DNA of 8,825 bases from Pseudomonas sp. (GTDB taxonomy: Bacteria; Pseudomonadota; Gammaproteobacteria; Pseudomonadales; Pseudomonadaceae). The notes under the pieces are model-generated. The model saw only the letters and a list, made by a program, of their open reading frames with translations. It had not been told where the DNA came from and searched no databases. The number at the start of each line of letters is the position of its first letter. The stretch's first letter is position 1. The stretch is from contig DQGF01000139.1 of NCBI GenBank assembly GCA_003525045.1, positions 413 to 9,237 of the forward strand, read 5' to 3'. This document shows positions 1 to 6,771 of this stretch, piece by piece. Position numbers and translations under genes: made by a program.

Positions 1-116
1 GACGATGCGGCGAAAACACCCTGCAATGCGGTTTTGGTCAACCCATGGGAGCGTGACCCTCGCCTCACTGTGGAATACGCCAACGAGTGCAGATGCAATC
101 AAATGCAACGCACAAA

Positions 117-132
117 CTGTACATCCATACAG
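117..132. promoter_or_regulatory. LexA (SOS) box upstream of topB
   Basis: The sequence CTGTACATCCATACAG has both perfect half-sites of the bacterial LexA operator (CTGT-N8-ACAG). By eye it matches 12 of 16 positions of the consensus I recall for pseudomonads (CTGTATAAATATACAG). It ends about 70 bp before the topB start codon and could repress topB, a divergent gene left of the window, or both. No convincing -35/-10 pair was found on either strand, so the controlled promoter is not resolved. Two copies of ATGCAA (93-98 and 103-108), spaced by one helical turn, lie just upstream and may be coincidental. Confidence 0.75.
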
Positions 133-203
133 ATAAAGATTGCCCCAACGCTCATCACCCGCCATTCTGTGCACCTCTCGAACACTGATCGACGACGGTG
201 GCT

Positions 204-2153
204 ATGCGGCTGTACCTCTGTGAAAAACCTTCCCAGGCCAAAGACATTGCGGCCGTGCTCGGCGCCAGGCGTCGCGGCGACGGCTGCTGGCTGGGTACGG
301 ACGTCACGGTGACCTGGTGCATCGGCCATCTGCTGGAAACCGCGCCGCCGGATGCCTATGACGCGCGCTACAAGCGTTGGGTGCTGGCGGATCTGCCGAT
401 CATTCCAGAGAAGTGGAAGATGACCGTCAAACCACGTACCGCCAGCCAGTACAAGGCGGTCAAACGGCTGCTGGGTGAAGCCGATGAGCTGGTGATTGCC
501 ACCGACGCCGACCGTGAGGGCGAGATGATCGCCCGGGAACTGGTGGAGCATTGCCGTTATCGCGGGCCCATCCGGCGGTTATGGCTGTCAGCGCTGGACG
601 ATGCGTCGATTCGCAAGGCGCTGGCGGCGCTCAAGCCCGGGGCCGAGACTTTCAGCCTCTATCACTCGGCGTTGGGGCGCTCTCGGGCCGACTGGTTGAT
701 CGGGATGAACATGAGTCGGCTGTTCACGCTGTTGGGTCGTCAGTCCGGTTATCAGGGAGTATTGCCGGTCGGTCGGGTGCAGACGCCGACCCTGCGCCTG
801 GTGGTGGATCGCGACCGCAGCATTGCCGATTTCGTACCTGTGGCTTATTGGGCCATCGATGTGCAACTACTGCACGACGGCACCGCGTTCACCGCGCAGT
901 GGCGTGCGGCCTCTGACGTTTGCGACGATCAGGACCGTTGCCTGAATCAGGCGCTGGCACAGAAAGCGGCGGCGGCGATTGGCAGCGCGGCGAGTGCCCG
1001 GGTGATCAAGCTGCGTACCGAGCGGATGCGCGAAGTGGCACCGTTGCCGTTCGACCTGGGTACCTTGCAGGAGGTCTGCTCGAAGAAGCTCGGCCTCGGC
1101 GCGCAGGAAACCCTCGATATCGCCCAGGCGCTCTATGAAACCCACAAGGTCATCACCTACCCGCGCAGCGACTGCGGCTACCTGCCGCTGAGTCAGCACA
1201 GCGAAGCGCCGGGCATCCTGGCGGCGCTGAGACAGGCCGACCCGGCGCTGGACGCCTTGAACGATCACCTGCAGCCTCAGCGACGCTCACGGGCCTGGAA
1301 CGATGCCAAGGTCAGCGCGCACCACGGCATCATTCCCACCGCGGCGGCAAAAAACCTCGAGCGACTGGTGGGCAAGCAGCGGGCGGTCTACACGCTCATC
1401 CGCGCGCGTTACCTGGCGCAGTTTCTGCCCAACCACGAATTCGACCGCACCCAGGCCGACTTCGACTGTGCCGGTGAAGCCTTGCGCGCCGTGGGCAAGC
1501 AGATCGTCGAGCCTGGCTGGAAACGCGCCCTGCCCGAGGCCCTTGCCCCGGCCAAGGGCCGCGAAGCACCAGCGCCGCAAACCCTGCCGGCATTGGCCGA
1601 AGGGCGCGATTGCGCGGTGGCCGACGTGAAGCTCAAAGACCTCTGGACGCAACCGCCCAAGCCGTTCACCGAAGGCGACCTGATCAAGGCGATGAAGAAC
1701 GTCGCCAAACTGGTGGAAGATCCGCTGCTCAAGCAAAAGCTCAAGGACACCACCGGCATCGGCACCGAAGCGACCCGGGCTTCGATCATCCAGGGTCTGC
1801 TCGACCGCGGTTATCTGATCAAGAACGGCAAGGCCCTGGCCGCGACTCCGGCCGCGTTCAGCCTGATCGATGCAGTACCGCGCGCCATTGCCGATCCCGG
1901 GACCACGGCGATCTGGGAACAGGCGCTGGACATGGTGCAAAGCGGTGAAATGAGCCTGGAAGAGTTCGTCACCAAGCAGGCCGCGTGGATGAGCAAGCAA
2001 GTCGCCCGTTGCGCCGGCCTGAGCCTGACCATCAGCGGGCCGGCAAGCCCGGCCGGAGCCGGCGCCACGCCCTGGAAAAACAAACGCAAGCCCGCCAAGC
2101 GCAAACCCTCCACGGGCCCCAAACGCACGGCAAAACCGGCGAGCAAGGCTTGA
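204..2153 (+). CDS. topB: DNA topoisomerase III (type IA)
   Basis: Type IA topoisomerase that passes single DNA strands, decatenates replication intermediates and resolves recombination structures in the cytoplasm. It has 649 residues, close to the roughly 650 of Escherichia coli TopB. The N-terminal TOPRIM domain shows the acidic residue in LCEKPSQAK (Glu7) and the metal-binding motif DADREGE (Asp101, Asp103, Glu105). The catalytic tyrosine is Tyr319 in ITYPRSDCGYLP. The motif GIGTEATRA lies in the C-terminal third. There are no C-terminal zinc fingers. The protein ends in a lysine-rich, proline-rich tail of about 30 residues, probably for DNA binding. I chose ATG 204 because it gives the usual MRLYLCEKPS start; an in-frame GTG at 198 is possible, and neither has a strong ribosome binding site. 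A LexA box lies about 70 bp upstream. The acetyltransferase gene follows after 62 bp. Confidence 0.96.
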   Translation: MRLYLCEKPSQAKDIAAVLGARRRGDGCWLGTDVTVTWCIGHLLETAPPDAYDARYKRWVLADLPIIPEKWKMTVKPRTASQYKAVKRLLGEADELVIATDADREGEMIARELVEHCRYRGPIRRLWLSALDDASIRKALAALKPGAETFSLYHSALGRSRADWLIGMNMSRLFTLLGRQSGYQGVLPVGRVQTPTLRLVVDRDRSIADFVPVAYWAIDVQLLHDGTAFTAQWRAASDVCDDQDRCLNQALAQKAAAAIGSAASARVIKLRTERMREVAPLPFDLGTLQEVCSKKLGLGAQETLDIAQALYETHKVITYPRSDCGYLPLSQHSEAPGILAALRQADPALDALNDHLQPQRRSRAWNDAKVSAHHGIIPTAAAKNLERLVGKQRAVYTLIRARYLAQFLPNHEFDRTQADFDCAGEALRAVGKQIVEPGWKRALPEALAPAKGREAPAPQTLPALAEGRDCAVADVKLKDLWTQPPKPFTEGDLIKAMKNVAKLVEDPLLKQKLKDTTGIGTEATRASIIQGLLDRGYLIKNGKALAATPAAFSLIDAVPRAIADPGTTAIWEQALDMVQSGEMSLEEFVTKQAAWMSKQVARCAGLSLTISGPASPAGAGATPWKNKRKPAKRKPSTGPKRTAKPASKA

Positions 2154-2215
2154 AAATAGTTGGCCAGACTGTAATGGTCTAGTGTTCCCATAGTCCGCTT
2201 CAGGAGCCAGCCCGC

Positions 2216-2719
2216 ATGCCGTCGATAGAACTGCACGCCGCCCAGCGCGACGACCTGGATACGATTGAAAACCTGATGCAGTTCTACCTGTATGACTTCA
2301 GCGAGTGGCTGCCGCTGAAACTCGGCGGACATGGCTTCTTCAACATCCAGCCCCAACTGGATTACTGGCGCAACCCGCAAACCCGGCCATTCCTGATCAA
2401 CGTCGGCGGCGAATTGGCCGGTTTTGTGACCGTGGATGACGTGACCCATCTTCCCGGCGCCCTCTTCAACATCGGCTACTTTTTCGTCAGCCGACGTTTT
2501 CGTGGCCAAGGCGTCGCGAAGTTTGTCATTTCCACCCTCTTGAGCCAGTTCCCCGGTCAATGGCAGATTTTCCACATCGATGCGAACCAGCCGGCGCGGT
2601 CGTTCTGGGCGAACGTGGTGCCCGATCTCACCGGTGGCGAGTTCACCCTGCATCAACGGCCGGTAGACGGTTACCCCTGTACCTTTTACCGCTTCCAAAG
2701 CTTGCAGCCAGTGCCCTGA
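2216..2719 (+). CDS. GNAT family N-acetyltransferase
   Basis: A protein of 167 residues predicted to move an acetyl group from acetyl-CoA to an amine; the substrate is unknown. The acetyl-CoA pyrophosphate-binding motif A is clear: a beta strand (NIGYFFVSRRF), then RGQGVA at residues 96-101 and a following helix (KFVISTLLSQF). The middle strands (GELAGFVTVDDV) and the late strand (WQIFHIDANQPARSFW) also fit the GNAT fold. The aromatic N-terminal segment (MQFYLYDFSEW) recurs in a subgroup of uncharacterised bacterial members. ATG 2216 is supported by AGGAG at 2202-2206. The gene may be cotranscribed with topB, since no terminator hairpin is evident in the 62 bp between them. It could alternatively be an orphan gene with its own weak promoter. 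Confidence 0.87.
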   Translation: MPSIELHAAQRDDLDTIENLMQFYLYDFSEWLPLKLGGHGFFNIQPQLDYWRNPQTRPFLINVGGELAGFVTVDDVTHLPGALFNIGYFFVSRRFRGQGVAKFVISTLLSQFPGQWQIFHIDANQPARSFWANVVPDLTGGEFTLHQRPVDGYPCTFYRFQSLQPVP

Positions 2720-3239
2720 ATGGCGCTTTCCAATCCCTCTGTCTAATTCCAAACGGCTTTGTCCGACAATATGTAGTGACCAAAAATATTCACTACAAAA
2801 CCGTTGACGCATCCGATTTGCCCTTGCATGATGCAGATGTCTCCCCGATCGGGAGTACAGCAACACGTTTGAGCAAGCTCGTCTGACCGCCGAGCTGTTT
2901 TTCCCGGATACGCGCTGCCCACAAGGCAGATTGAAGAAGCTGACCTGGCCTGAACGTCCAGTACAAGGGCGAGAAGCGCTGGCGATCAATCCTCAAAATG
3001 CTTGTGGCCGACTCTGAAAACGTCGGCAATGGTTTGAAGGTTTTCGCTGCTTCTCTTCGTTGTGACGCTATTGCGTAGCAGTTATTCAACACGACTACAT
3101 GCAACAGAAGCGGGACCCCGTCACTTTCGGCGGCTGACCGCTGACGTCCTGGTTTCGGTGCCAGGGATCAACTAACCGATGGGATACCTGTATTAGCGAA
3201 TCAACTTTGAAAGATCACCAAATGGTCAAGGGGCTTTAT
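2720..3239. other. Gene-poor region without recognisable coding content
   Basis: I could recognise no protein here. Open frames on either strand give low-complexity or composition-driven translations and lack ribosome binding sites. The stretch contains several small perfect inverted repeats (2773-2796, 2825-2835, 2841-2855) and a weak hairpin, CCTGG-8 nt-CCAGG, at 3148-3165. TTGACG at 2804-2809, followed 17 bp later by CATGAT, is a possible but weak plus-strand promoter. The region may hold a small RNA, the remains of a decayed gene, or only a long leader for the gene at 3240. No choice is possible from sequence alone. Confidence 0.6.
2773..2796. repeat. Perfect 7-bp inverted repeat, possible operator
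   Basis: GTAGTGA at 2773-2779 is mirrored by TCACTAC at 2790-2796 across a 10-bp AT-rich spacer, giving a 24-bp dyad. The arms lie one to two helical turns apart, as for a dimeric repressor or activator site. It lies about 50 bp after the acetyltransferase stop and just upstream of the weak promoter-like TTGACG/CATGAT. No U-tract follows, so it does not look like a terminator. Confidence 0.4.
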
Positions 3240-3569
3240 ATGAATCTGAACAATCAACCCACTATCGATGAACTGGCTCGCATGTTCGCTGCGCAAAAAG
3301 ACAGCCATGACAGCCATATCCTGTGGATCAGCAAGTCGGGCCAGGTTCATATCGACTGCCTGTCGCCGCATGCCCATGAAGCCGAGTTCGACCAGAACAA
3401 CCAGAACCTGCTCGCCCGACTGAAGATGTACCGTCGCGGCCAGGGTTATGTCGGCAAGAAAGCCGCGGCCGACAAGGACTTCATCGGTAATGTTCTGCAA
3501 ACACTGAAACAGGCGTGGGCCTCGATGCAGAACCACAACGAAGTTCGGGTGATTGACCGGTTCTACTGA
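3240..3569 (+). CDS. Conserved hypothetical protein, 109 residues
   Basis: Function unknown. It is a soluble protein of 109 residues with no signal peptide or membrane segment. The N-terminal half alternates a helix (TIDELARMFAAQK) with a beta-like stretch (SHILWISKSGQVHIDCL). The second half is mostly helical and basic (NLLARLKMYRRGQGYVGKKAAADKDF), then DFIGNVLQTLKQAWASMQ, ending in EVRVIDRFY. There is one cysteine (Cys40) and several histidines near residues 23-46 (SHDSH, SPHAHEAEF), but no metal motif I can name. ATG 3240 was chosen because AAGGGG lies 7 nt upstream; in-frame TTG 3207 and ATG 3222 are less well placed. The coding texture and clean ribosome binding site suggest a real gene. 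It ends at a strong terminator 3606-3642. The general pattern resembles small pseudomonad proteins of unknown function, by memory only. Confidence 0.8.
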   Translation: MNLNNQPTIDELARMFAAQKDSHDSHILWISKSGQVHIDCLSPHAHEAEFDQNNQNLLARLKMYRRGQGYVGKKAAADKDFIGNVLQTLKQAWASMQNHNEVRVIDRFY

Positions 3570-3605
3570 TTGCCTTCCTCGGGCTTGTTCCACAGCCCAT
3601 CCATG

Positions 3606-3642
3606 AAAAAGGCCCCGCTCGACTATCGAGCGGGGCCTTTTT
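3606..3642. terminator. Bidirectional rho-independent terminator
   Basis: The 12-bp GC-rich stem GGCCCCGCTCGA (3611-3622) pairs with TCGAGCGGGGCC (3626-3637) across a 3-nt loop CTA. Five A on the left and five T on the right extend it to 17 bp and give a U-tract in both directions. It clearly ends the transcript of the 109-residue protein gene. In the other direction it could stop leftward read-through from cynR. Confidence 0.95.
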
Positions 3643-3711
3643 GTTTGTCTCGTGCAAACCAAAACAAAGCTATCGTTAACGGTATGCGCTGTTGGTCCCT
3701 GGAGACTTGCG

Positions 3712-4014
3712 ATGAAAAGTACCCTGACATTCCTGTTGTTGCTGGTGATGACGAATGCTGCCCAGGCCAACAGCCTCCTTGGCATTCCCTCATTTGATGT
3801 GGACTGTCCCGGTAAAATTTCCGTCCATGCCGATCAGGACGGCCCGGTATTGATCAACAGCAAGGAGGTGGAAACCAAAGCGATCAATGATCGCCGCTTC
3901 GAAGCCAAGGGTTCGGGCGTCACCCTCTCGATCGTCCTCGCCGATGACGACTCGGTGACCGTCTCCTCCACCGGCAAGGCGCCCAACGGAGTGTGCCAGT
4001 CAGTGGATGATTGA
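3712..4014 (+). CDS. Small secreted protein with two cysteines
   Basis: A 100-residue precursor of unknown function. Residues 1-19 form a clear Sec signal peptide: a basic MKS, a hydrophobic core LTFLLLLVM, and AxA-type cleavage at AQA before NS. The mature part of about 81 residues has just two cysteines (Cys32 and Cys95), which could form one disulfide in the periplasm. It reads as alternating short beta strands rich in Val, Ser and Asp (KISVHADQDGPVLINSKEV, GVTLSIVLADDDSVTVSS), so a small beta-sandwich is plausible. There is no lipobox. ATG 3712 is supported by GGAGA 6 nt upstream. The last 15 bp overlap the end of the convergent cynR gene, with no terminator between them. No homologue or partner is recognised. 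Confidence 0.78.
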   Translation: MKSTLTFLLLLVMTNAAQANSLLGIPSFDVDCPGKISVHADQDGPVLINSKEVETKAINDRRFEAKGSGVTLSIVLADDDSVTVSSTGKAPNGVCQSVDD

Positions 4015-4905
4015 CCTCGTCGACTCATCCGCAATCGCACCCAACACCAGCTCCATAAAGGCCACCGACGCCGCACTGTGATAATTGTTCTTGCGCCGAA
4101 GCAGCGCGGCCCCTCGCTTGGGCGCCTCTCCCAGCAATGGAATTTTGCGCAAGGCGCGGCCCTGGGTGGCGATGGGCTCCGGAAGGATGGTGGCGATAGC
4201 CGTATGCCGAATGACTTCCAGCAAGGTGCTCACCGAATTGACCTCGATCACCACCTTCGGTGTGATCTGCTCCAGGGCAAAGTACTCATCGATGCGGTTA
4301 CGGGTGACGAAGTCCGTGGTCAGCAACGCAAACTTCATTTGCGCTACCTCCTCGGCAGACAACGCGCCCTGGCTTTCGTACAACGGATGATCGCGTCCCA
4401 CCATCACCCCCAGGGTTTCGGTAAACGCCGGGATCGACTCGATATCGGCATTCCTGACCTGGGTAAACGCGATGGCGATATCCAGTGAGTCATCCAAGAG
4501 ACCGGCCTCGATATCGTCCATCGACAATTCGGAAATCTGCAGATGGATGTTCGCAAAGCGCGCCACATAGTCGCGCACCAACGGCCCCACCAGGTACGCC
4601 ATGAAGGTCGGCGTCATCGCCAGTCGCAAAGTGCCACGGGACAAATCCTTCACGTCGTGCAGCGCCCGTTTTCCCGCCTCCAGCTCCACTAATACCCGAC
4701 GTGCACACTCGATGTAGGCCTGCCCCGCATCCGTCGGCTTGACCGTGCGCGAGGTTCGGTCGAACAGGCTGACGCCCAGGGTTTCTTCCAGTTGCCGGAT
4801 CTGCTGGGACAGGGTCGGCTGGGAGACGTGCAGCGCCTCGGCGGCGCGGGTGAAGCCGCCGTGATCGGCGACCGCCAGCAAATAGCGCAGATGTCGCAGC
4901 AGCAT
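4000..4905 (-). CDS. cynR: LysR-type regulator of the cyanate genes, CynR
   Basis: A LysR-type transcription factor of 301 residues, close to the 299 of E. coli CynR, and similar to it in recalled sequence along the whole length. The winged helix-turn-helix occupies about residues 18-63 (FTRAAEALHVSQPTLSQQIR, then LFDRTSRTVKPTDAG). The effector domain follows with RGTLRLAMTPTFMAYLVGPL and VIEVNSVSTLLEVIRHTAIA; the C-terminal LLRRKN motif is also shared with CynR. In E. coli the protein activates the cyn genes when cyanate is present and represses its own gene. Here it is divergent from cynS, with 123 bp between the start codons, the classic arrangement. ATG 4905 has AGGAG (complement of 4911-4915) 5 nt upstream. 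Its 3' end overlaps the convergent secreted-protein gene by 15 bp. Confidence 0.93.
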   Translation of the reverse strand: MLLRHLRYLLAVADHGGFTRAAEALHVSQPTLSQQIRQLEETLGVSLFDRTSRTVKPTDAGQAYIECARRVLVELEAGKRALHDVKDLSRGTLRLAMTPTFMAYLVGPLVRDYVARFANIHLQISELSMDDIEAGLLDDSLDIAIAFTQVRNADIESIPAFTETLGVMVGRDHPLYESQGALSAEEVAQMKFALLTTDFVTRNRIDEYFALEQITPKVVIEVNSVSTLLEVIRHTAIATILPEPIATQGRALRKIPLLGEAPKRGAALLRRKNNYHSAASVAFMELVLGAIADESTRSIIH

Positions 4906-4912
4906 AGGGACT

Positions 4913-4951
4913 CCTATCTATAGGCGGTACTTATGCATCGCATTGTATATC
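4913..4951. promoter_or_regulatory. Candidate CynR operator and cynS promoter region
   Basis: A perfect inverted repeat, CCTAT-CT-ATAGG, spans 4913-4924 and overlaps the ribosome binding site of cynR. A second short dyad, ATGC-ATC-GCAT, spans 4933-4943. The hexamer TATATC at 4946-4951 could be the cynS -10; the -35 position (4923-4928, GGCGGT) is poor, as expected of an activator-dependent promoter. LysR sites typically lie upstream of and touching the -35 of the target, and 4913-4924 is so placed. The assignment is an inference from position and symmetry. Confidence 0.4.
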
Positions 4952-5028
4952 GGTCTTGGACGCTATGGGTCAATCGGCAGAAGATTGCTCCACACCCAAA
5001 CAGAACCATCCCCGACAGGAGAAACCCC

Positions 5029-5496
5029 ATGCAACAGTCCCACGCCTACAACGACCCAAGTCTGGCCCTGACGACATCGATCCTCGATGCCAAGACGCGC
5101 AAAAACCTGTCCTGGCAGGATCTGACTGACGGCACCGGCCTCGGTCTGGCCTACGTCACTGCCGCCCTGCTCGGTCAACACCCGCTGCCGGAAAGCGCCG
5201 CTAAAGTGATCGGAGAGAAACTCGACCTGGACGCCGACGCCGTGGCCCGCCTGCAGATCATTCCACTGCGCGGCAGCCTCGCGGGCGTCCCGACGGACCC
5301 GACCATCTACCGCTTCTACGAAATGATCCAGATCTACGGCTCCACGTTGAAAGCCCTGGTGCATGAACAGTTCGGCGACGGCATCATCAGCGCGATCAAC
5401 TTCAAGCTCGACATGAAGAAGGTTGAAGATCCGGAAGGCGGCTCCCGCGCGGTGATTACCCTCGACGGCAAGTTCCTGCCATTGCGTCCTTTCTAA
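5029..5496 (+). CDS. cynS: Cyanate hydratase (cyanase)
   Basis: Catalyses the bicarbonate-dependent breakdown of cyanate to ammonia and CO2, as a decamer in the cytoplasm. The 155 residues match the 156 of E. coli CynS. The N-terminal helical DNA-binding-like domain is followed by the highly conserved catalytic domain. The active-site residues are present: Arg95 and Glu98 in YRFYEM, and Ser121 in [12 protein letters not shown]. The family signature [12 protein letters not shown] is intact, and the C-terminus [13 protein letters not shown] is typical. The cysteine of E. coli LRGC is Ser83 here. ATG 5029 is chosen from AGGAG at 5017-5021, 7 nt upstream; in-frame ATG 4933 would add 32 residues foreign to the family. 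cynT follows after 60 bp, containing a strong hairpin, and the two are probably one operon. Confidence 0.97.
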   Translation: MQQSHAYNDPSLALTTSILDAKTRKNLSWQDLTDGTGLGLAYVTAALLGQHPLPESAAKVIGEKLDLDADAVARLQIIPLRGSLAGVPTDPTIYRFYEMIQIYGSTLKALVHEQFGDGIISAINFKLDMKKVEDPEGGSRAVITLDGKFLPLRPF

Positions 5497-5506
5497 ATGG
5501 ATACCG

Positions 5507-5526
5507 GCCCGCACTGATGTGCGGGC
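5507..5526 (+). repeat. Intercistronic hairpin between cynS and cynT
   Basis: GCCCGCAC (5507-5514) pairs perfectly with GTGCGGGC (5519-5526) around the tetraloop TGAT. It begins 10 bp after the cynS stop codon. No run of T follows (TAAACCC), so it should not be an efficient terminator. It may protect the cynS message from 3' decay or lower the amount of cynT relative to cynS. Confidence 0.7.
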
Positions 5527-5556
5527 TAAACCCGAGCCCCGCAGGAGAACATCACT

Positions 5557-6216
5557 ATGAAAGCGCTCATCGAAGGTTTTTTAAAGTTCCAGAACGACGT
5601 CTTTCCGCAACGGACCGACCTGTTCAAACACCTGGCCACCACCCAGCATCCGGGCACACTGTTCATCACCTGTTCCGACAGCCGTGTCGTGCCGGAACTG
5701 CTGACCCAACAAGAACCCGGCGAACTGTTCGTGATCCGCAATGCCGGCAACATCGTGCCCTCCTACAGCCCGCATCCAGGCGGTGTGTCGGCCACGGTCG
5801 AATATGCGGTCGCGGTGCTGGGCGTCACTGACATTGTGATCTGCGGCCACTCCGATTGCGGTGCCATGACCGCCGTTGCCAAGTGCACCTGCATGGATCA
5901 CCTGCCGGCCGTCAGCGGCTGGTTGCAACATGCCGAGTCGGCAAAAGTCATCAACGAATCCCGCTCTCACGCCAGTGACGCGGCAAAAGTCAGTTCGATG
6001 GTGCGGGAGAATGTGATTGCCCAACTGGCCAATATCCAGACACATCCAAGCGTACGACTGGCCCAGGAAAAAGGCCTGCTGAACTTGCATGGTTGGGTTT
6101 ACGACATCGAGACGGGTTCGATCGATGCACTGGACAGCAGCAGCCGCACTTTCGTGTCGCTGGCCGAGCATCCAACTGTCTGTGCCGTTTATGGCAAAGC
6201 GGCTGAAGCGGCCTGA
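5557..6216 (+). CDS. cynT: Beta-class carbonic anhydrase
   Basis: A zinc enzyme that interconverts CO2 and bicarbonate. The 219 residues are the same length as E. coli CynT. The zinc ligands are Cys39 in CSDSR, and His98 and Cys101 in CGHSDCGAM. The Asp41/Arg43 dyad of the beta class is present, as is the [11 protein letters not shown] motif at residues 60-70. No signal peptide is seen, so it should be cytoplasmic. ATG 5557 follows AGGAG at 5543-5547. In E. coli this enzyme prevents depletion of bicarbonate while cyanase runs, and adjacency to cynS supports the same role here. The gene order cynS-cynT is the reverse of the E. coli cynTSX order. No CynX-type transporter follows. The C-terminus KAAEAA is slightly drawn out. 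Confidence 0.95.
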   Translation: MKALIEGFLKFQNDVFPQRTDLFKHLATTQHPGTLFITCSDSRVVPELLTQQEPGELFVIRNAGNIVPSYSPHPGGVSATVEYAVAVLGVTDIVICGHSDCGAMTAVAKCTCMDHLPAVSGWLQHAESAKVINESRSHASDAAKVSSMVRENVIAQLANIQTHPSVRLAQEKGLLNLHGWVYDIETGSIDALDSSSRTFVSLAEHPTVCAVYGKAAEAA

Positions 6217-6244
6217 GGGTCTGAGGTCCGGGAAACGAGCGAAG

Positions 6245-6271
6245 CAGCGCTCCCGACTCGCGGGAGCGCTG
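6245..6271. terminator. Candidate terminator between cynT and the BON gene
   Basis: An 11-bp perfect stem, CAGCGCTCCCG (6245-6255) with CGGGAGCGCTG (6261-6271), encloses the loop ACTCG. It sits in the 75-bp gap between two convergent genes, where a bidirectional terminator is expected. There is no U-tract on the plus side and only a loosely T-rich stretch on the minus side. It may act with Rho, or protect 3' ends. Confidence 0.55.
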
Positions 6272-6291
6272 TACGCAGGCGATCGCTGTGG

Positions 6292-6642
6292 TCATTTGTC
6301 GTCCATCTTCCTTGACGAGGGTGGTCGATACTCAGTGCTCTCTTCGGCGTTGGGCGCGCCTGGAATACTTCCCGGGGTGAACACGTGAGTCTGCAAGCCG
6401 CTGGCATCGATGTCGACGACACCGTTGATAGAGCGGGCCAGAGCAACAGCCTGCTCACATTCTCGATGGGTGTCGACGCGGCCGCTCAACAGCACCGTGC
6501 CCGCCAGGGTCTTGACATGGATATGCAGGCCCAGGCCTGGTTTGGCCATTGCCAGCGCCGATTTCACCCGGGTGGTAATCCACGCGTCGTGCGCGACCAT
6601 TTCCAGGTTATGAGAGTAATGCTCAAAGGAATGACGTTTCAT
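6292..6642 (-). CDS. Short BON-domain protein
   Basis: A 116-residue protein carrying one BON domain at about residues 20-85. It runs from DAWITTRVKSALAMA, through the core strand-glycine-strand HIHVKTLAGTVLLSGRVDTH, to the helix ECEQAVALARSINGVVDIDAS. BON domains are thought to bind phospholipid and are found in osmotic-shock proteins such as OsmY. Unlike OsmY, this one has no signal peptide and only one BON copy, so its location may be cytoplasmic. The C-terminal 25 residues are polar and probably disordered. The start at 6642 is set by AAAGGAGG (complement of 6651-6658), 8 nt upstream; the in-frame ATG at 6663 would lie before this site. A stress role is an inference supported by the sigma-S-like -10 upstream. 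Confidence 0.82.
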   Translation of the reverse strand: MKRHSFEHYSHNLEMVAHDAWITTRVKSALAMAKPGLGLHIHVKTLAGTVLLSGRVDTHRECEQAVALARSINGVVDIDASGLQTHVFTPGSIPGAPNAEESTEYRPPSSRKMDDK

Positions 6643-6771
6643 GGTGCAACCCTCCTTTCGCAATCAGAAGCCTGTCCGTCTCACTGGCTGTGCTGTCCTC
6701 TTTCTCTCAGACGAGCGTTACGGACATTTGATTGGTTTTGGAGTGCTCGTCACGCCAACACAGACCCAACA

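Noticed and set aside
1..79. Open minus-strand frame at the left edge, possibly the beginning of a divergent gene
   Set aside because: It starts from a GTG or TTG without a ribosome binding site, and the roughly 26 visible residues match nothing I recognise. More sequence to the left would be needed to support it.
1811..2989. Long open frame on the minus strand opposite topB and the acetyltransferase gene
   Set aside because: It runs across two well-supported plus-strand genes, has no ribosome binding site, and its translation shows no domain. High-GC genomes commonly keep antisense frames open.
2793..3104. 103-codon minus-strand frame in the gene-poor stretch
   Set aside because: No Shine-Dalgarno sequence, no recognisable motif, and an amino acid mix without coding character. 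Kept only as part of the unexplained region.
3071..3104. Inverted arms TTGC-GTAG and CTAC-AT-GCAA
   Set aside because: The stem has a 2-nt bulge and a 16-nt loop. This level of pairing is expected by chance.
6245..6271. Resemblance of the cynT 3' hairpin to a Pseudomonas REP element
   Set aside because: It lacks the GTGGGAGCGGG-type core and occurs once in the window, so a simple terminator-like hairpin is the better reading.
6279..6286. Palindrome GCGATCGC
   Set aside because: Common 8-mer in GC-rich DNA, seen once here, with no repeat or spacing pattern.
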